Assembly (NCBI RefSeq): GCF_002087295.1 | Contig: NZ_MWVI01000100.1 | Location: 62,001 to 126,000, forward strand | DNA length: 64,000 nucleotides | From: Vreelandella lionensis | GTDB taxonomy: Bacteria > Pseudomonadota > Gammaproteobacteria > Pseudomonadales > Halomonadaceae | Reading direction: 5' to 3' | Shown: in pieces, positions 51,267-59,856 of the stretch | How positions within the stretch are numbered: the first letter of the stretch is position 1 | How the letters are laid out: each line of letters starts with the position of its first letter | The notes under the pieces: generated by a model | What the model saw: the letters and a program-made list of their open reading frames with translations, nothing else | Databases searched by the model: none | Told to the model about the DNA's origin: nothing | Program-made: the position numbers and the translations under genes

Positions 51267-52344
51267 TGCGGCTCTCACCTTTAGGCGTTAGCTGGTGGGT
51301 TTCGATAGTGATACGCTTGCCGCCACCATCTATATCTTCAATGTGCATGCCTGCTTCCTCACGACTGCCTTCATATATTATCGTAACACCTTCTGAGGTC
51401 TCATAGACCTGCTTGCGCTGCTTTTTAGGCAGGGAATCGGGACGAGGCCGAAAGCTTTGGCCAGCCACGCCATTTTCAGCTAAGGCATCTCGTAGTGCCC
51501 CCATATGCTTTGCTTTTCGCTCAGCATTTTCATCTTTTACTACTGAATCAAGAAATGCATCCGTCTCAAAAGTATCATGGTCGTTTAGGTAATTAAGCGC
51601 TCTTTCTCTGTAAGTGTTTACATCTTCTCCTGGAGGAAGTTGATCCCGGGGCACATCTTTAGCCCACTTCCGAACCGCTGAATAAGCCATCCGGGTTAAT
51701 GCTGCATCCTGCTGACGTTCAATTACGCCTAGGAAAGACTGGAAGTAATCACTCAATACTGGCTTTTTGACACGATCAAAGGCCAATACATCCCAAGCAA
51801 ACTGGTTTGCAGGATCGATTAACGCACTCTTTTGAATCGCATGTTTATTCTCGTTGAGAGCATTGGGAATTTCGTTGACAACAGCTACTCTCCGACCGTC
51901 TATCTCTTCATAGCTGTAAGCAAATGATTCCTGTTGATCCATCTTTACTAGGAACGCTAATTGTTGCAATCATGTGCATCGGTTAGGTACTTAACCACTG
52001 AGAAAATAAAAACACCCGCCGACATTTGACCACGGTGGAGGCGCGCAAACTCTTGAGTCATTAGGTATGAAAGCTCAATGAATCCATCACGATCATCAAT
52101 GAGCTGTTGACTTTGATCCTGCAGATTCATGGCTTAGGGATTAAAAACATATTGTGTGCCTTCGGCGATGTCCCGCAGCCTATCAAGAAAGAAAGTTTTC
52201 TGTTTATCTTGCAGCTGAACCTCGTCGAGCTTTATTTCCCTTCCCAGGAGCCTCGGGGTCAATGATATGAAAAATGAAATCTACGATTTCTAGCGTGTTA
52301 CGTTGCGCCTGATTCAGTACTCCGTCTAACGGTTGTCCCATCAT
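51232..52344 (-). CDS. Nucleoid-associated protein NA37/NdpA-like (two frameshifts and a stop codon)
   Basis: Read across three breaks this gives about 370 residues resembling the NA37/YejK (NdpA) family. An N-terminal part from ATG 52344 (FIFHIIDPEAPG, then KLDEVQLQDKQKTFFLDRLRD) is followed by LSYLMTQEFARLHRG. The best-conserved part is NEIPNALNENKHAIQKSALID with FAWDVLAFDR and VLSDYFQSFLGV. Breaks are one extra base at about 52236-52240, TAA at 52133-52135 in the NP-AMNLQDQ context, and one missing base at about 51970. NdpA proteins bind the nucleoid. This one is AT-rich, lies beside a toxin-antitoxin pair and shares a unit with a membrane protein, so it is probably accessory. Degradation cannot be excluded. 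Confidence 0.62.
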
Positions 52345-53316
52345 GTTGAGTCCCTTATATTCTGATATTAAAAATCTCCCGCCGCTGGCTATAACGGCCA
52401 ATTAGAACGGCCACCCCATTCACAGTATGCCTGGGGCACTAACTCCCCCTTGCATACCAGCACTGGAGCAACCAGCCGTCCCGCTCAGGCCATGATCCAA
52501 TACAAACCCCCAGCCACTCCACATGGTTGAGGGTTTTGCTGCCGCAATATTCTGGCGATGCGCTTGCGCAACGCGTGCTATTGGGCGACAAGGTCACTAT
52601 GACAAATAAACTTAACCGATGATGTAAGCCTTTCGCCATACTTTTGTAAGAAATGGCTTACACCGCCCAACACCGCGCTTGCCTGACCACCACCCCGCGA
52701 AACTGTCTAGCGGTGATGAAGCACCCTTCCCTGCCTGAGGGTGGCATCAAGCGGCAGCGGCTGCCGACGCGGTGGGTTTTGAATAATCGGAACTCGCCCT
52801 CTACCTCCGACACTACCAGATTGGCGCGGCCATACAATTGGGCTTCGTCTACCACCAGCACGTCGCCTTCCATCCACGGCCCACCTGGGGCACCTCGTCG
52901 CTGATCCCGAAAAACAGCTAGGCGGAAACTTCCGCCGGTCCATCTCTGCTACCGGTAGGTGCTTCATCCCCACCACGGCAGGCCCACAGGAGTTCACTCG
53001 CATCCGCGTTCCGCTGTTGGCTCCATTATGAGCGATGCGCTGAATCGCGCTTAAAGCCTAGTGCTGCAAAAATAACCAGAACTTAGCAAGGATGATGAAC
53101 ACCTGCGATGTCGGAAGGAATTTTTGAGGCGCCCCACCCGTGCATCAAGGCGCAGCGACTTATTTTGTGCTGCCTACCCTTTCTTGCGTACAATTGCCCG
53201 CCAACGCGCCCACCACTTCTGATAGCCACCATGGTAGGTCATGGTGCTGCTGTTCATTTAGCGAATAGCCACGATCAGAGGGCAATAGATGTGTGTACTT
53301 ACATCGCATACCAAGT
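52345..53316. other. Degenerate region upstream of dusA
   Basis: Almost 1 kb without a sound gene apart from a UmuD-like remnant. A 65-codon minus-strand frame at 52439-52639 is not recognisable. Inverted repeats are present: TGTAAGCC (52623-52630) with GGCTTACA (52655-52662), and GGCGGAA with TTCCGCC near 52922-52937. The mixture of fragments suggests an old insertion site. Confidence 0.5.
52658..52873 (-). pseudogene. UmuD/LexA-like (S24) C-terminal fragment
   Basis: The frame reads GDVLVVDEAQLYGRANLVVS then VEGEFRLFKTHRVGSRCRLM and ends ITARQFRGVVVRQ. This parallels the UmuD region GDLLIVDSA, DGEFTVKKL and FGVVIHV. The candidate catalytic Lys lies in FRLFKTH. The region upstream that should hold the cleavage site and the catalytic Ser is not readable in one frame, and no umuC follows. 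It is most likely a decayed remnant of a mobile-element SOS gene. The similarity is judged by eye. Confidence 0.45.
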
Positions 53317-54375
53317 ATGCAAGTGATTAATAGGACGAAACAAAACCCAGCAGAAGCGGCCCGCCGATTTTCTGTTGCCCCCATGATGGACTGGACTACC
53401 CGAGACTACCGAGCCTTCGCGCGCACGCTAACCAAGCGGGCGCTGCTGTACACCGAGATGGTGACTACCGGGGCGGTGCTGCATGGTTCTCCCCGCGAGC
53501 GCTTTTTGGGCTATAGCGAGGTGGAGCATCCGATTGCTTTGCAGTTGGGGGGCAGCGATGCGGGTGAGCTGGCGGAGTGCGCGGCCATTGCGCAGGCGTG
53601 GGGCTATGATGAGGTCAATCTGAACGTTGGCTGCCCTAGCGACCGGGTGCAGAATAATATGATTGGCGCGTGCCTCATGGGTCACCCCGAAAAAGTGGCG
53701 GCGGCGGTGAAGGCCATGCAGGCGGCGGTGTCGATTCCGGTCACGGTGAAGTGTCGTATTGGTATTGATGACCAGGATGAAGACGCGGATTTAGCGCGGT
53801 TTATTGATATTGTGGCCTCAGCAGGCTGTGAAGTGTTTACCGTGCACGCCCGCAAGGCGTGGCTGCAGGGGCTGTCGCCGAAAGAGAATCGCGATATTCC
53901 GCCGCTCAATTATCCCCGCGTGCACCGGCTAAAGCAGAGCCATCCTGAGCTGCATATTGGTATCAACGGCGGGATTAAAACCCTGGCGGAGTGCCAAGCG
54001 CAACTTGAGCAGGTGGATAGCGTGATGGTGGGTCGTGAGGCGTACCAAAATCCGTGGTTATTGGCAGGCGTGGATGAGCAGCTCTTTGGCGAGCCGGGCC
54101 CGGCCCGTACGCGCTTGGAAGCGGCCTTGGCGTTTCGCCCGTACATTCAGCAGCGGTTGGATGAAGGTGCCAAGCTCAACCATATTACTCGCCACTTGCT
54201 GGGGCTTTTTCAGGGCTGCCCTGGCGGGCGTCGGTTCCGTCGTCATCTCTCAGAGCACGCACATAAAGAGGGTGCAGGTTTACGCTTGTTTGATGACGCG
54301 CTCGGCTTGGTTCGTGAGCCTGAGTTCGAAGCGGAGCCTCTCGACGAGCAAACAAACCGCCAGCCCGTGACCTAA
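53317..54375 (+). CDS. dusA: tRNA-dihydrouridine(20/20a) synthase
   Basis: This FMN-dependent enzyme reduces uridine to dihydrouridine in the tRNA D-loop; about 352 residues. Signatures are RFSVAPMMDWTTRDYRAF, LYTEMVTTGAVLHG, LQLGGSDAGELAECA, VNLNVGCPSDRVQ with the catalytic Cys region, VKCRIGIDDQ and FTVHARKAWLQGLSPKENR. I chose the ATG at 53317; an in-frame start at 53293 is possible and neither has a strong ribosome site. The 5' end of dusA is a known integration site for genomic islands, and the accessory genes upstream fit that. A terminator hairpin spans the stop codon. Confidence 0.93.
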   Translation: MQVINRTKQNPAEAARRFSVAPMMDWTTRDYRAFARTLTKRALLYTEMVTTGAVLHGSPRERFLGYSEVEHPIALQLGGSDAGELAECAAIAQAWGYDEVNLNVGCPSDRVQNNMIGACLMGHPEKVAAAVKAMQAAVSIPVTVKCRIGIDDQDEDADLARFIDIVASAGCEVFTVHARKAWLQGLSPKENRDIPPLNYPRVHRLKQSHPELHIGINGGIKTLAECQAQLEQVDSVMVGREAYQNPWLLAGVDEQLFGEPGPARTRLEAALAFRPYIQQRLDEGAKLNHITRHLLGLFQGCPGGRRFRRHLSEHAHKEGAGLRLFDDALGLVREPEFEAEPLDEQTNRQPVT

Positions 54376-54396
54376 CGGCCAACAGGCTGGCGGTTT
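54354..54396. terminator. Terminator spanning the dusA stop, shared with the catalase gene
   Basis: AAACCGCCAGCC (54354-54365) pairs with GGCTGGCGGTTT (54385-54396). The dusA stop codon lies in the 19-base loop. It also lies 47 bases after the end of the convergent catalase gene. Confidence 0.7.
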
Positions 54397-54442
54397 AACG
54401 AACGCCCAGCGATTTTATCGTTGGGCGTTTTCTTTTGGGAGG

Positions 54443-55897
54443 CTACTGCGCGCGAATGCCTTGCTCAATACGCTCGCCTACTTCTTGATCGATATTGCGC
54501 CAGTACTCAAAGGCGCGCTCCAAGACCGGCTCGGTCACGCCATCAGAGAGGTGCCCCACCACGTTGGAAACCAAACGGTCGCGTTGGTCATCGTCCATCA
54601 CCTCACGCACTAGTGCGTGCGCTTGGCTCCAGTCGTCATCATCTTTGCGCAGCGTATACGCGGCGCGCACGAATTGCCCATCTGTCGACCACACCGCATC
54701 TTCCGGGTAGCGCTGCCCGTCTGCCTTGGGGCCGCCTTTGCTATTGGGCGTGTACACCGGGTCGGTGGAGTGACGAATGCGCATCGCGCCGCCCTGGGTA
54801 TAGCTATGCACGGGGCTCTTGGGCGTATTAACCGGAATATGCTTGTAGTTCACCCCTAACCGCGCACGGTGGGCATCGGCGTAGGAAATAGAACGAGCCA
54901 AGAGCATTTTATCTGGAGAAAGCCCGGTGCCCGGCACCATGTTGTTGGGCTCGAACGCGGCCTTCTCAATCTCGCTGTGGAAATCCGTGGGGTTACGATC
55001 CAGGGTCAGCTTACCGACCTCAATCAACGGGTAGTCTTTATGAGACCACACCTTGGTCAGATCGAAGGGGTTTACTCGGTAGGTTTTGGCGTCTTCAAAC
55101 GGCATGATCTGCATCTGCAGCGTCCAGGTGGGGTAATCCCCGCGCTTGATCGCCTCAAACAGGTCGCGGCGGTGGTAATCCGCATCGCTGCCGGCCATCT
55201 GGTCAGCCTGTTCCTGGGTCATGCACTTAATGCCTTGATCGGTTTTAAAGTGATACTTCACCCAAAACCGCTCGCCTTCTGCGTTTACCCACATATAGGT
55301 ATGGCTGGAGTAGCCGTTCATATGTCGCCATGTGGCCGGTACACCGCGGTCGCCCATTAGCCACGCGACTTGGTGGGCAGATTCTGGCGACAGCGTCCAG
55401 AAATCCCACTGCATATCATGATCGCGCAGGCCGTTATCCGCACGGCGCTTTTGGGAGTGGATGAAGTGCTGGAACTTCATCGGGTCGCGCACGAAAAACA
55501 CGGGGGTGTTGTTACCCACCATGTCAAAGTTGCCTTCCTCGGTATAAAACTTAATCGAGAAACCGCGCGGGTCGCGCCATGTGTCCGGGCTACCGCTCTC
55601 CCCCGCTACGGTCGAAAAGCGAATCAGCACATCGGTTTTCATGCCAGGCTGCAGAAATTTAGCCTTGGTGTATTGGCTGATATCCTGGGTGACTTCGAAG
55701 TGGCCAAATGCTCCACTGCCCTTAGCATGGGGTTGGCGGTTAGGAATCATTTCACGGTTAAACGCTGCCATTTGCTCCATCAGATAGTGATCGTGCATCA
55801 CTATCGGGCCATCGGCGCCTACCGAGAGCGCGTGCTCGTCGCTCGCAACCGGAATACCTGACTCATTAGTGGTGGGATGCTGGCTACCACTGCTCAT
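54443..55897 (-). CDS. katA: Catalase (clade 3, small subunit)
   Basis: The 484-residue monofunctional haem catalase breaks down hydrogen peroxide. The distal His lies in [17 protein letters not shown], the distal Asn in [15 protein letters not shown], and the haem-ligand Tyr in [41 protein letters not shown] and YTQGGAMR are family landmarks. The length and lack of a C-terminal flavodoxin-like domain place it in the small-subunit group. A GAGGAAG ribosome site precedes the ATG. It may be controlled by peroxide stress, but no OxyR site is evident. Confidence 0.95.
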   Translation of the reverse strand: MSSGSQHPTTNESGIPVASDEHALSVGADGPIVMHDHYLMEQMAAFNREMIPNRQPHAKGSGAFGHFEVTQDISQYTKAKFLQPGMKTDVLIRFSTVAGESGSPDTWRDPRGFSIKFYTEEGNFDMVGNNTPVFFVRDPMKFQHFIHSQKRRADNGLRDHDMQWDFWTLSPESAHQVAWLMGDRGVPATWRHMNGYSSHTYMWVNAEGERFWVKYHFKTDQGIKCMTQEQADQMAGSDADYHRRDLFEAIKRGDYPTWTLQMQIMPFEDAKTYRVNPFDLTKVWSHKDYPLIEVGKLTLDRNPTDFHSEIEKAAFEPNNMVPGTGLSPDKMLLARSISYADAHRARLGVNYKHIPVNTPKSPVHSYTQGGAMRIRHSTDPVYTPNSKGGPKADGQRYPEDAVWSTDGQFVRAAYTLRKDDDDWSQAHALVREVMDDDQRDRLVSNVVGHLSDGVTEPVLERAFEYWRNIDQEVGERIEQGIRAQ

Positions 55898-56089
55898 TGC
55901 TCTTCCTCCTTGTCACACTCGACATGGCACGGTCTGCACCACTGGAAATGACCGCTTTTGCAACACTATTTAATGTAAGCTAAAGCGGCCCCCACACAGG
56001 TATAGTCAACAAGGAGGTATTGCGCCATCCATGGCACCAGATACTTGGCTATTAGAGCAATAGCTTTTGTTTATTAGCTGCGTTGGATG

Positions 56090-57121
56090 TTAGTACATCG
56101 CATCCGGTGGCGGGGTCAGGCTAGATTGGAAGCTCTCAATGGCCGTTTCAGCTTCTTCAATTTCGTCAAAACGGGCAATGTGATAAAGCGCTTCACCTTC
56201 ATTAGCCAGCGGTAAACGGCTCATGCCAATCACAATACCGTCCGCCATGGCGAGCACTTCGCCTTCGTCATTACCAAATGGGTCAGCGACTTTACCAAGT
56301 ATCTCGCCTTTCGCCACTCGCGCGCCCAAGCGCACCTTGGGGCGTAAAATGCCGTCGATGGGTGCTCGCGCCCAGCTAGAGCCATTAGCAAGCTCAGCCG
56401 GTGCGGGCGCACGGCGGCGCTGTTCGCCTGCTAACATCCCCAGGCGCCGCATCACGCGTAGAATACCCTTTACACCGGGGGCAATCGCCCACTCATCAAA
56501 GCGCAGCGCTTCGCCCGCTTCATAAGTAAGTACCGGAATACCACGATTCTGAGCATAGTGACGCAGGCTGCCTTCACGTAGCTCAGCGTTTAACACCACC
56601 GGGGCACCGAAAGCATCGGCCATGCGCTCAGTTTCACTACCCGCGCTTAGCTGCGCGCGAATCTGCGGCAAATTGGTGCGGTGGATGGCGCCGGTGTGAA
56701 GGTCGATAATATGCGTGGCGTGATCGACAATCTCTTCGCGGAGCAGCGCAGCGATACGGCCGCCCAAAGAGCCTTTTTCACTGCCGGGAAAACAACGGTT
56801 TAGATCTCGCGGATCAGGCAGGTAGCGTGTTTGCTGCAGAAAGCCGAATACGTTCACCACGGGCACCGCTATCAGCGTACCGCGCAGGCTGTTAATCGCT
56901 TTAGAGCGCAGCAAACGGCGGACAATTTCGACCCCGTTAATCTCGTCACCGTGAATCCCCCCGCATACCAACATCACCGGGCCGTCTTTACGCCCATGCA
57001 CCACTTCTACCGGAATATGTAGCGGCGTATGGGTATACAAGCGCGCCACCGGCACGTCGATCTGTAAACGTTGCCCAGGCATGACGGTATGCCCAGCTAG
57101 AGTGAAAGGTGCTCGCGCCAT
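56090..57121 (-). CDS. Succinylglutamate desuccinylase/aspartoacylase-family zinc hydrolase
   Basis: The 343-residue metallo-carboxypeptidase-like enzyme has zinc ligands in CGGIHGDEINGVE (His and Glu) and IIDLHTG (second His), Arg in PDPRDLNRCFPG and the catalytic Glu in LTYEAGEALR. The last 90 residues form a beta-rich, biotinyl-lipoyl-like domain (GILRPKVRLGARVAKGEILGKVADPFG). This two-domain layout is found in AstE/aspartoacylase relatives of unknown substrate, some linked to ectoine-type compound breakdown. No arginine or ectoine pathway genes are adjacent. Confidence 0.85.
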   Translation of the reverse strand: MARAPFTLAGHTVMPGQRLQIDVPVARLYTHTPLHIPVEVVHGRKDGPVMLVCGGIHGDEINGVEIVRRLLRSKAINSLRGTLIAVPVVNVFGFLQQTRYLPDPRDLNRCFPGSEKGSLGGRIAALLREEIVDHATHIIDLHTGAIHRTNLPQIRAQLSAGSETERMADAFGAPVVLNAELREGSLRHYAQNRGIPVLTYEAGEALRFDEWAIAPGVKGILRVMRRLGMLAGEQRRRAPAPAELANGSSWARAPIDGILRPKVRLGARVAKGEILGKVADPFGNDEGEVLAMADGIVIGMSRLPLANEGEALYHIARFDEIEEAETAIESFQSSLTPPPDAMY

Positions 57122-57356
57122 TGCAATTCCTTAAACGTGCGTTGAAGCAGTGCTGCCCCGGTCACATCACATGGTGACCAAAGCGTTTTAAAACAGCGTT
57201 TTCAAATACGTCTTATACGCTTTTTAAGACTAAATGACGAGCTTCCTAACCTACATTATCAACTTAAACAGCTTATCCATACAGTTTTGAATGTAAAAGA
57301 GGCGATACTTCAGATAAAATATAGCGATCACGTGTCGATATCGAGGTTACGGTTTC
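57122..57356. promoter_or_regulatory. Divergent intergenic region of the TetR gene
   Basis: These 235 bases are clearly AT-rich, with several AT hexamers suited to promoters in both directions. No exact inverted operator was found by eye. Confidence 0.4.
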
Positions 57357-57968
57357 ATGGTAAAAAAAACCAAAGCGGAGGCTGCTGCAACTCGCGAAGC
57401 GCTGTTGGATGATGCTGAAGAGGTGTTTTTCGAAAAAGGCGTAGCCCGCACGTCGCTTGAGCAAATCGCCCGCCATGCCGGCCTAACCCGGGGTGCCGTT
57501 TATTGGCACTTTAAAAATAAGGGTGACCTTTTCATGGCGCTGGTGGAACGGGTACGCATGCCGTTCCAGTCGCTGATGGAAGAGGTCAATAATACTGACC
57601 CAACTATCTCACCGCTGGAAGCTATTCGGCTTGCCTGCCATGCGGGGTTAAACCGTTTAGAACAGCCTTCCCACCAGCGCATCTTATCTATTTTGCTGCA
57701 TCGCTGTGAATTTTTTAGCGATATCAACCCGATCGAGATGCAGGACGAGATTTCCGAAGAGTGCTTTGACGAAATGCTTCTCGTCTTTCAATTAGCCCAA
57801 CAGCAGCACTTGTTACGCGACGATATCACCCCAGAAGTTGCCACACGGTTGATGCAGTCCACGTTAGGTGGCCTTTTCCACGACTGGCTACGTAACCCCG
57901 ACGCCTTCTCCTTGCGAGCCCGAGGCGCTGAGCTCATTGATGCCTTAATTAAGATGCTGCAACGCTAG
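57357..57968 (+). CDS. TetR-family regulator, AcrR/TtgR-like
   Basis: The 203-residue TetR repressor has an N-terminal helix-turn-helix (residues 12-58: TREALLDDAEEVFFEKGVAR, SLEQIARHAGLTRGAVYWHF, KNKGDLFMALV), close to AcrR/TtgR regulators of RND efflux pumps. The C-terminal ligand domain includes CHAGLNRLEQPSHQRILSIL. An RND pump operon lies 2.5 kb downstream on the opposite strand, so it is a plausible regulator of that pump, although the pump promoter is beyond the window. Confidence 0.87.
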   Translation: MVKKTKAEAAATREALLDDAEEVFFEKGVARTSLEQIARHAGLTRGAVYWHFKNKGDLFMALVERVRMPFQSLMEEVNNTDPTISPLEAIRLACHAGLNRLEQPSHQRILSILLHRCEFFSDINPIEMQDEISEECFDEMLLVFQLAQQQHLLRDDITPEVATRLMQSTLGGLFHDWLRNPDAFSLRARGAELIDALIKMLQR

Positions 57969-58029
57969 CCTTCTCGCTGCACTGCAGCAATACTTCTATA
58001 CTGAGCAAGTCCCTGTCTAGGAGTCTTAT

Positions 58030-58955
58030 ATGTATGTACTTGAGTTTGTCCGTGTGCGTGAGCTTGATATCGCTGTCCGCATTTGGAACCCTGATGCTAA
58101 ACGGACTCTGATTGCTTGGCACGGGCTGGCCCGACACGGCGGTGATTTTGCTGCCCTAGCCCAGGAGCTGGGCAGTGAATGGCGGGTAATCGCACCCCAA
58201 CGCCGGGGCGTGGGCTTTCCAGCTGGTCGCTTTTCCCCGCCCACGACTATCTCTACAGCCATTACATCACCATCGCCATTGCGCTGCTGGATCATTACCA
58301 GCTCGAACACGTGGATTGGCTGGGCACCTCTATGGGTGGCTTACTGGGGTTGCTCATCGCGGCAGATGATCAGCATCGCTCGCGCATCTCGCGGTTAATT
58401 CTTAACGATGTCGGGCCAGAGCTAAACAAAGAGGGCCTTATTGCGCTCTCTAGCTACTTTGGCGTTCCCCATCGCTTCAACAACTTTGCCGACTTAAAAG
58501 CTGAGCTTACCAAGCACTACGCCAGTTTTGGCATTTCTAGAGAAGAGGAGTGGCGGGAGCTAGCGCTGAGCAGCGCACGCCGCCTACCCGACGGGAGCTG
58601 GACCTACCACTTCGACCCGCGCCTTGGCGAGCAGTTTATTCACGATACGCCTCGCGATATATGGGCCGATTGGGCCAAACTCCGCTGCCCTGTCATGGTG
58701 ATTCGTGGCGAAACCTCTACCCTGCTGGATGCAGAAACATTACCTAGAATGAGCGAGGCTCAACCATCACTAAAAACGTTCACTGTAGATGGTTGTGCCC
58801 ACGCCCCCATGCTAAATACAGCCGTACAGGTAGCGCCGATTCGCCACTTTCTCGACGTTCCACTTAGTCATTACCGCGCACCAGAAACAACCGCCACTGC
58901 TTCGCCCTCTATCTTGCACTGGTTTGCGAAGCAGTGGCGGCGTTGGTTTGGTTAA
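58030..58955 (+). CDS. Alpha/beta hydrolase (frameshifted)
   Basis: The alpha/beta-hydrolase is about 308 residues when joined. The oxyanion region is IAWHGLARHGGDF, the nucleophile elbow VDWLGTSMGGLLGL (Ser), the acid in VMVIRGETSTLLDA, and the His in VDGCAHAPML. The frame breaks at about 58198-58200, where one base is missing and the expected VIAPDTPGRGLSSWS is split. The substrate is unknown. The strand matches the TetR gene, 61 bases downstream of it. Confidence 0.82.
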
Positions 58956-58966
58956 AACATGCTGAG

Positions 58967-59640
58967 TTAGGTTGGGTAACCATTAGGATGTTGCTTATGC
59001 TGCAGACGCAGTTTATTTAAGAGAACCCGAGTATCCATATAGTGCTGTTCCACCACGCTGCGGTAAGCCCCCTCGTCGGCTATGTACTTAACCAGTACAC
59101 GACGCTCTCCCTGTTCGGGGCAAGCTCCCGCTTTGCAGTGCAGCCTCACGGAGCTATTAGGCTCATTCAGCAGTGTAGCGGTGGCGAATTATCGTTTTGC
59201 CGTTCAGCAACGATCACCGTTGCCCCTAACAAGCAGCGGCGTTTAAAGGGCTGATAGCGGTGCAATGCACGCTGAATGCTATGGCATACCGCAGCAGCAA
59301 TGGGCGATGCAATAGCAAACGCTGCCCACACCACTAACACCCCCACCGGTACCCTGAGCAGCCCCAGCGCCATCCAACGCAGCGCGAGAAGCTCGATAGC
59401 AAGCGACAGCGCACCGGCAAAGAGCACCAAAAAGCTCAGCGCCAGCGTGGCGGGAACCCCGGCAAACCCAAGCGATACCAACGTGCTAGCCATATGGTCA
59501 TCGCGCAAGCTGTCACGCTCAAACAGCTCCAAGGGGGCTAGCCGAATGAGCACCAGCAGCCAATAGAGCGCGATCAGCGCCAACAGGAAGGTAAATACGA
59601 TGGTAGGAAACTGAAGAGCAGCCGATATGAGAGTTTGCAT
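58967..59640 (-). CDS. Membrane protein with possible OB-fold tail (frameshifted)
   Basis: The N-terminal part has three or four membrane helices (FPTIVFTFLLALIALYWLLVLI, GVPATLALSFLVLFAGALSL, VPVGVLVVWAAFAIASPIAAA) in the style of YqiJ-type proteins. After LLGATVIVAERQNDNS the frame switches at about 59186-59200. It continues as a soluble tail of about 75 residues (RLHCKAGACPEQGERRVLVK and onward) ending at 58967. Joined, the protein is about 225 residues. The ATG at 59640 follows GGAGGAG; an in-frame upstream start at 59661 is less likely. The YqiJ resemblance is loose and no flotillin gene is adjacent. Confidence 0.6.
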
Positions 59641-59803
59641 GGCGTGTTCTCCTCCAGGCATGTTGCCCAGTGTTGTTTTCGCCTGACCTAAGCTTTATTT
59701 ATTAACGTTGATTAGCACAAGCTGAAAACGGTGGTCTCTACTAGCGTAGCTCATCTTATCGGCTTATGAAGTCCTTCGTTTGACTCGTGTCAGGCCCCCA
59801 CAC

Positions 59804-59832
59804 AAAAAAACGTGCGCCCTGTTAAAGGGCGC
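59804..59832 (-). terminator. Rho-independent terminator of the RND pump operon
   Basis: GCGCCCT (59814-59820) pairs with AGGGCGC (59826-59832). On the minus strand the stem is followed by a run of seven T (complement of 59804-59810). It lies 25 bases after the pump gene stop. Confidence 0.85.
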
Positions 59833-59856
59833 CCTTCGTAGGCCTAGCAAGAACGC

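Noticed and set aside
52439..52639. 65-codon minus-strand frame after the UmuD-like remnant
   Set aside because: Checked as a possible umuC start; it lacks the polymerase N-terminal motif and resembles nothing I know.
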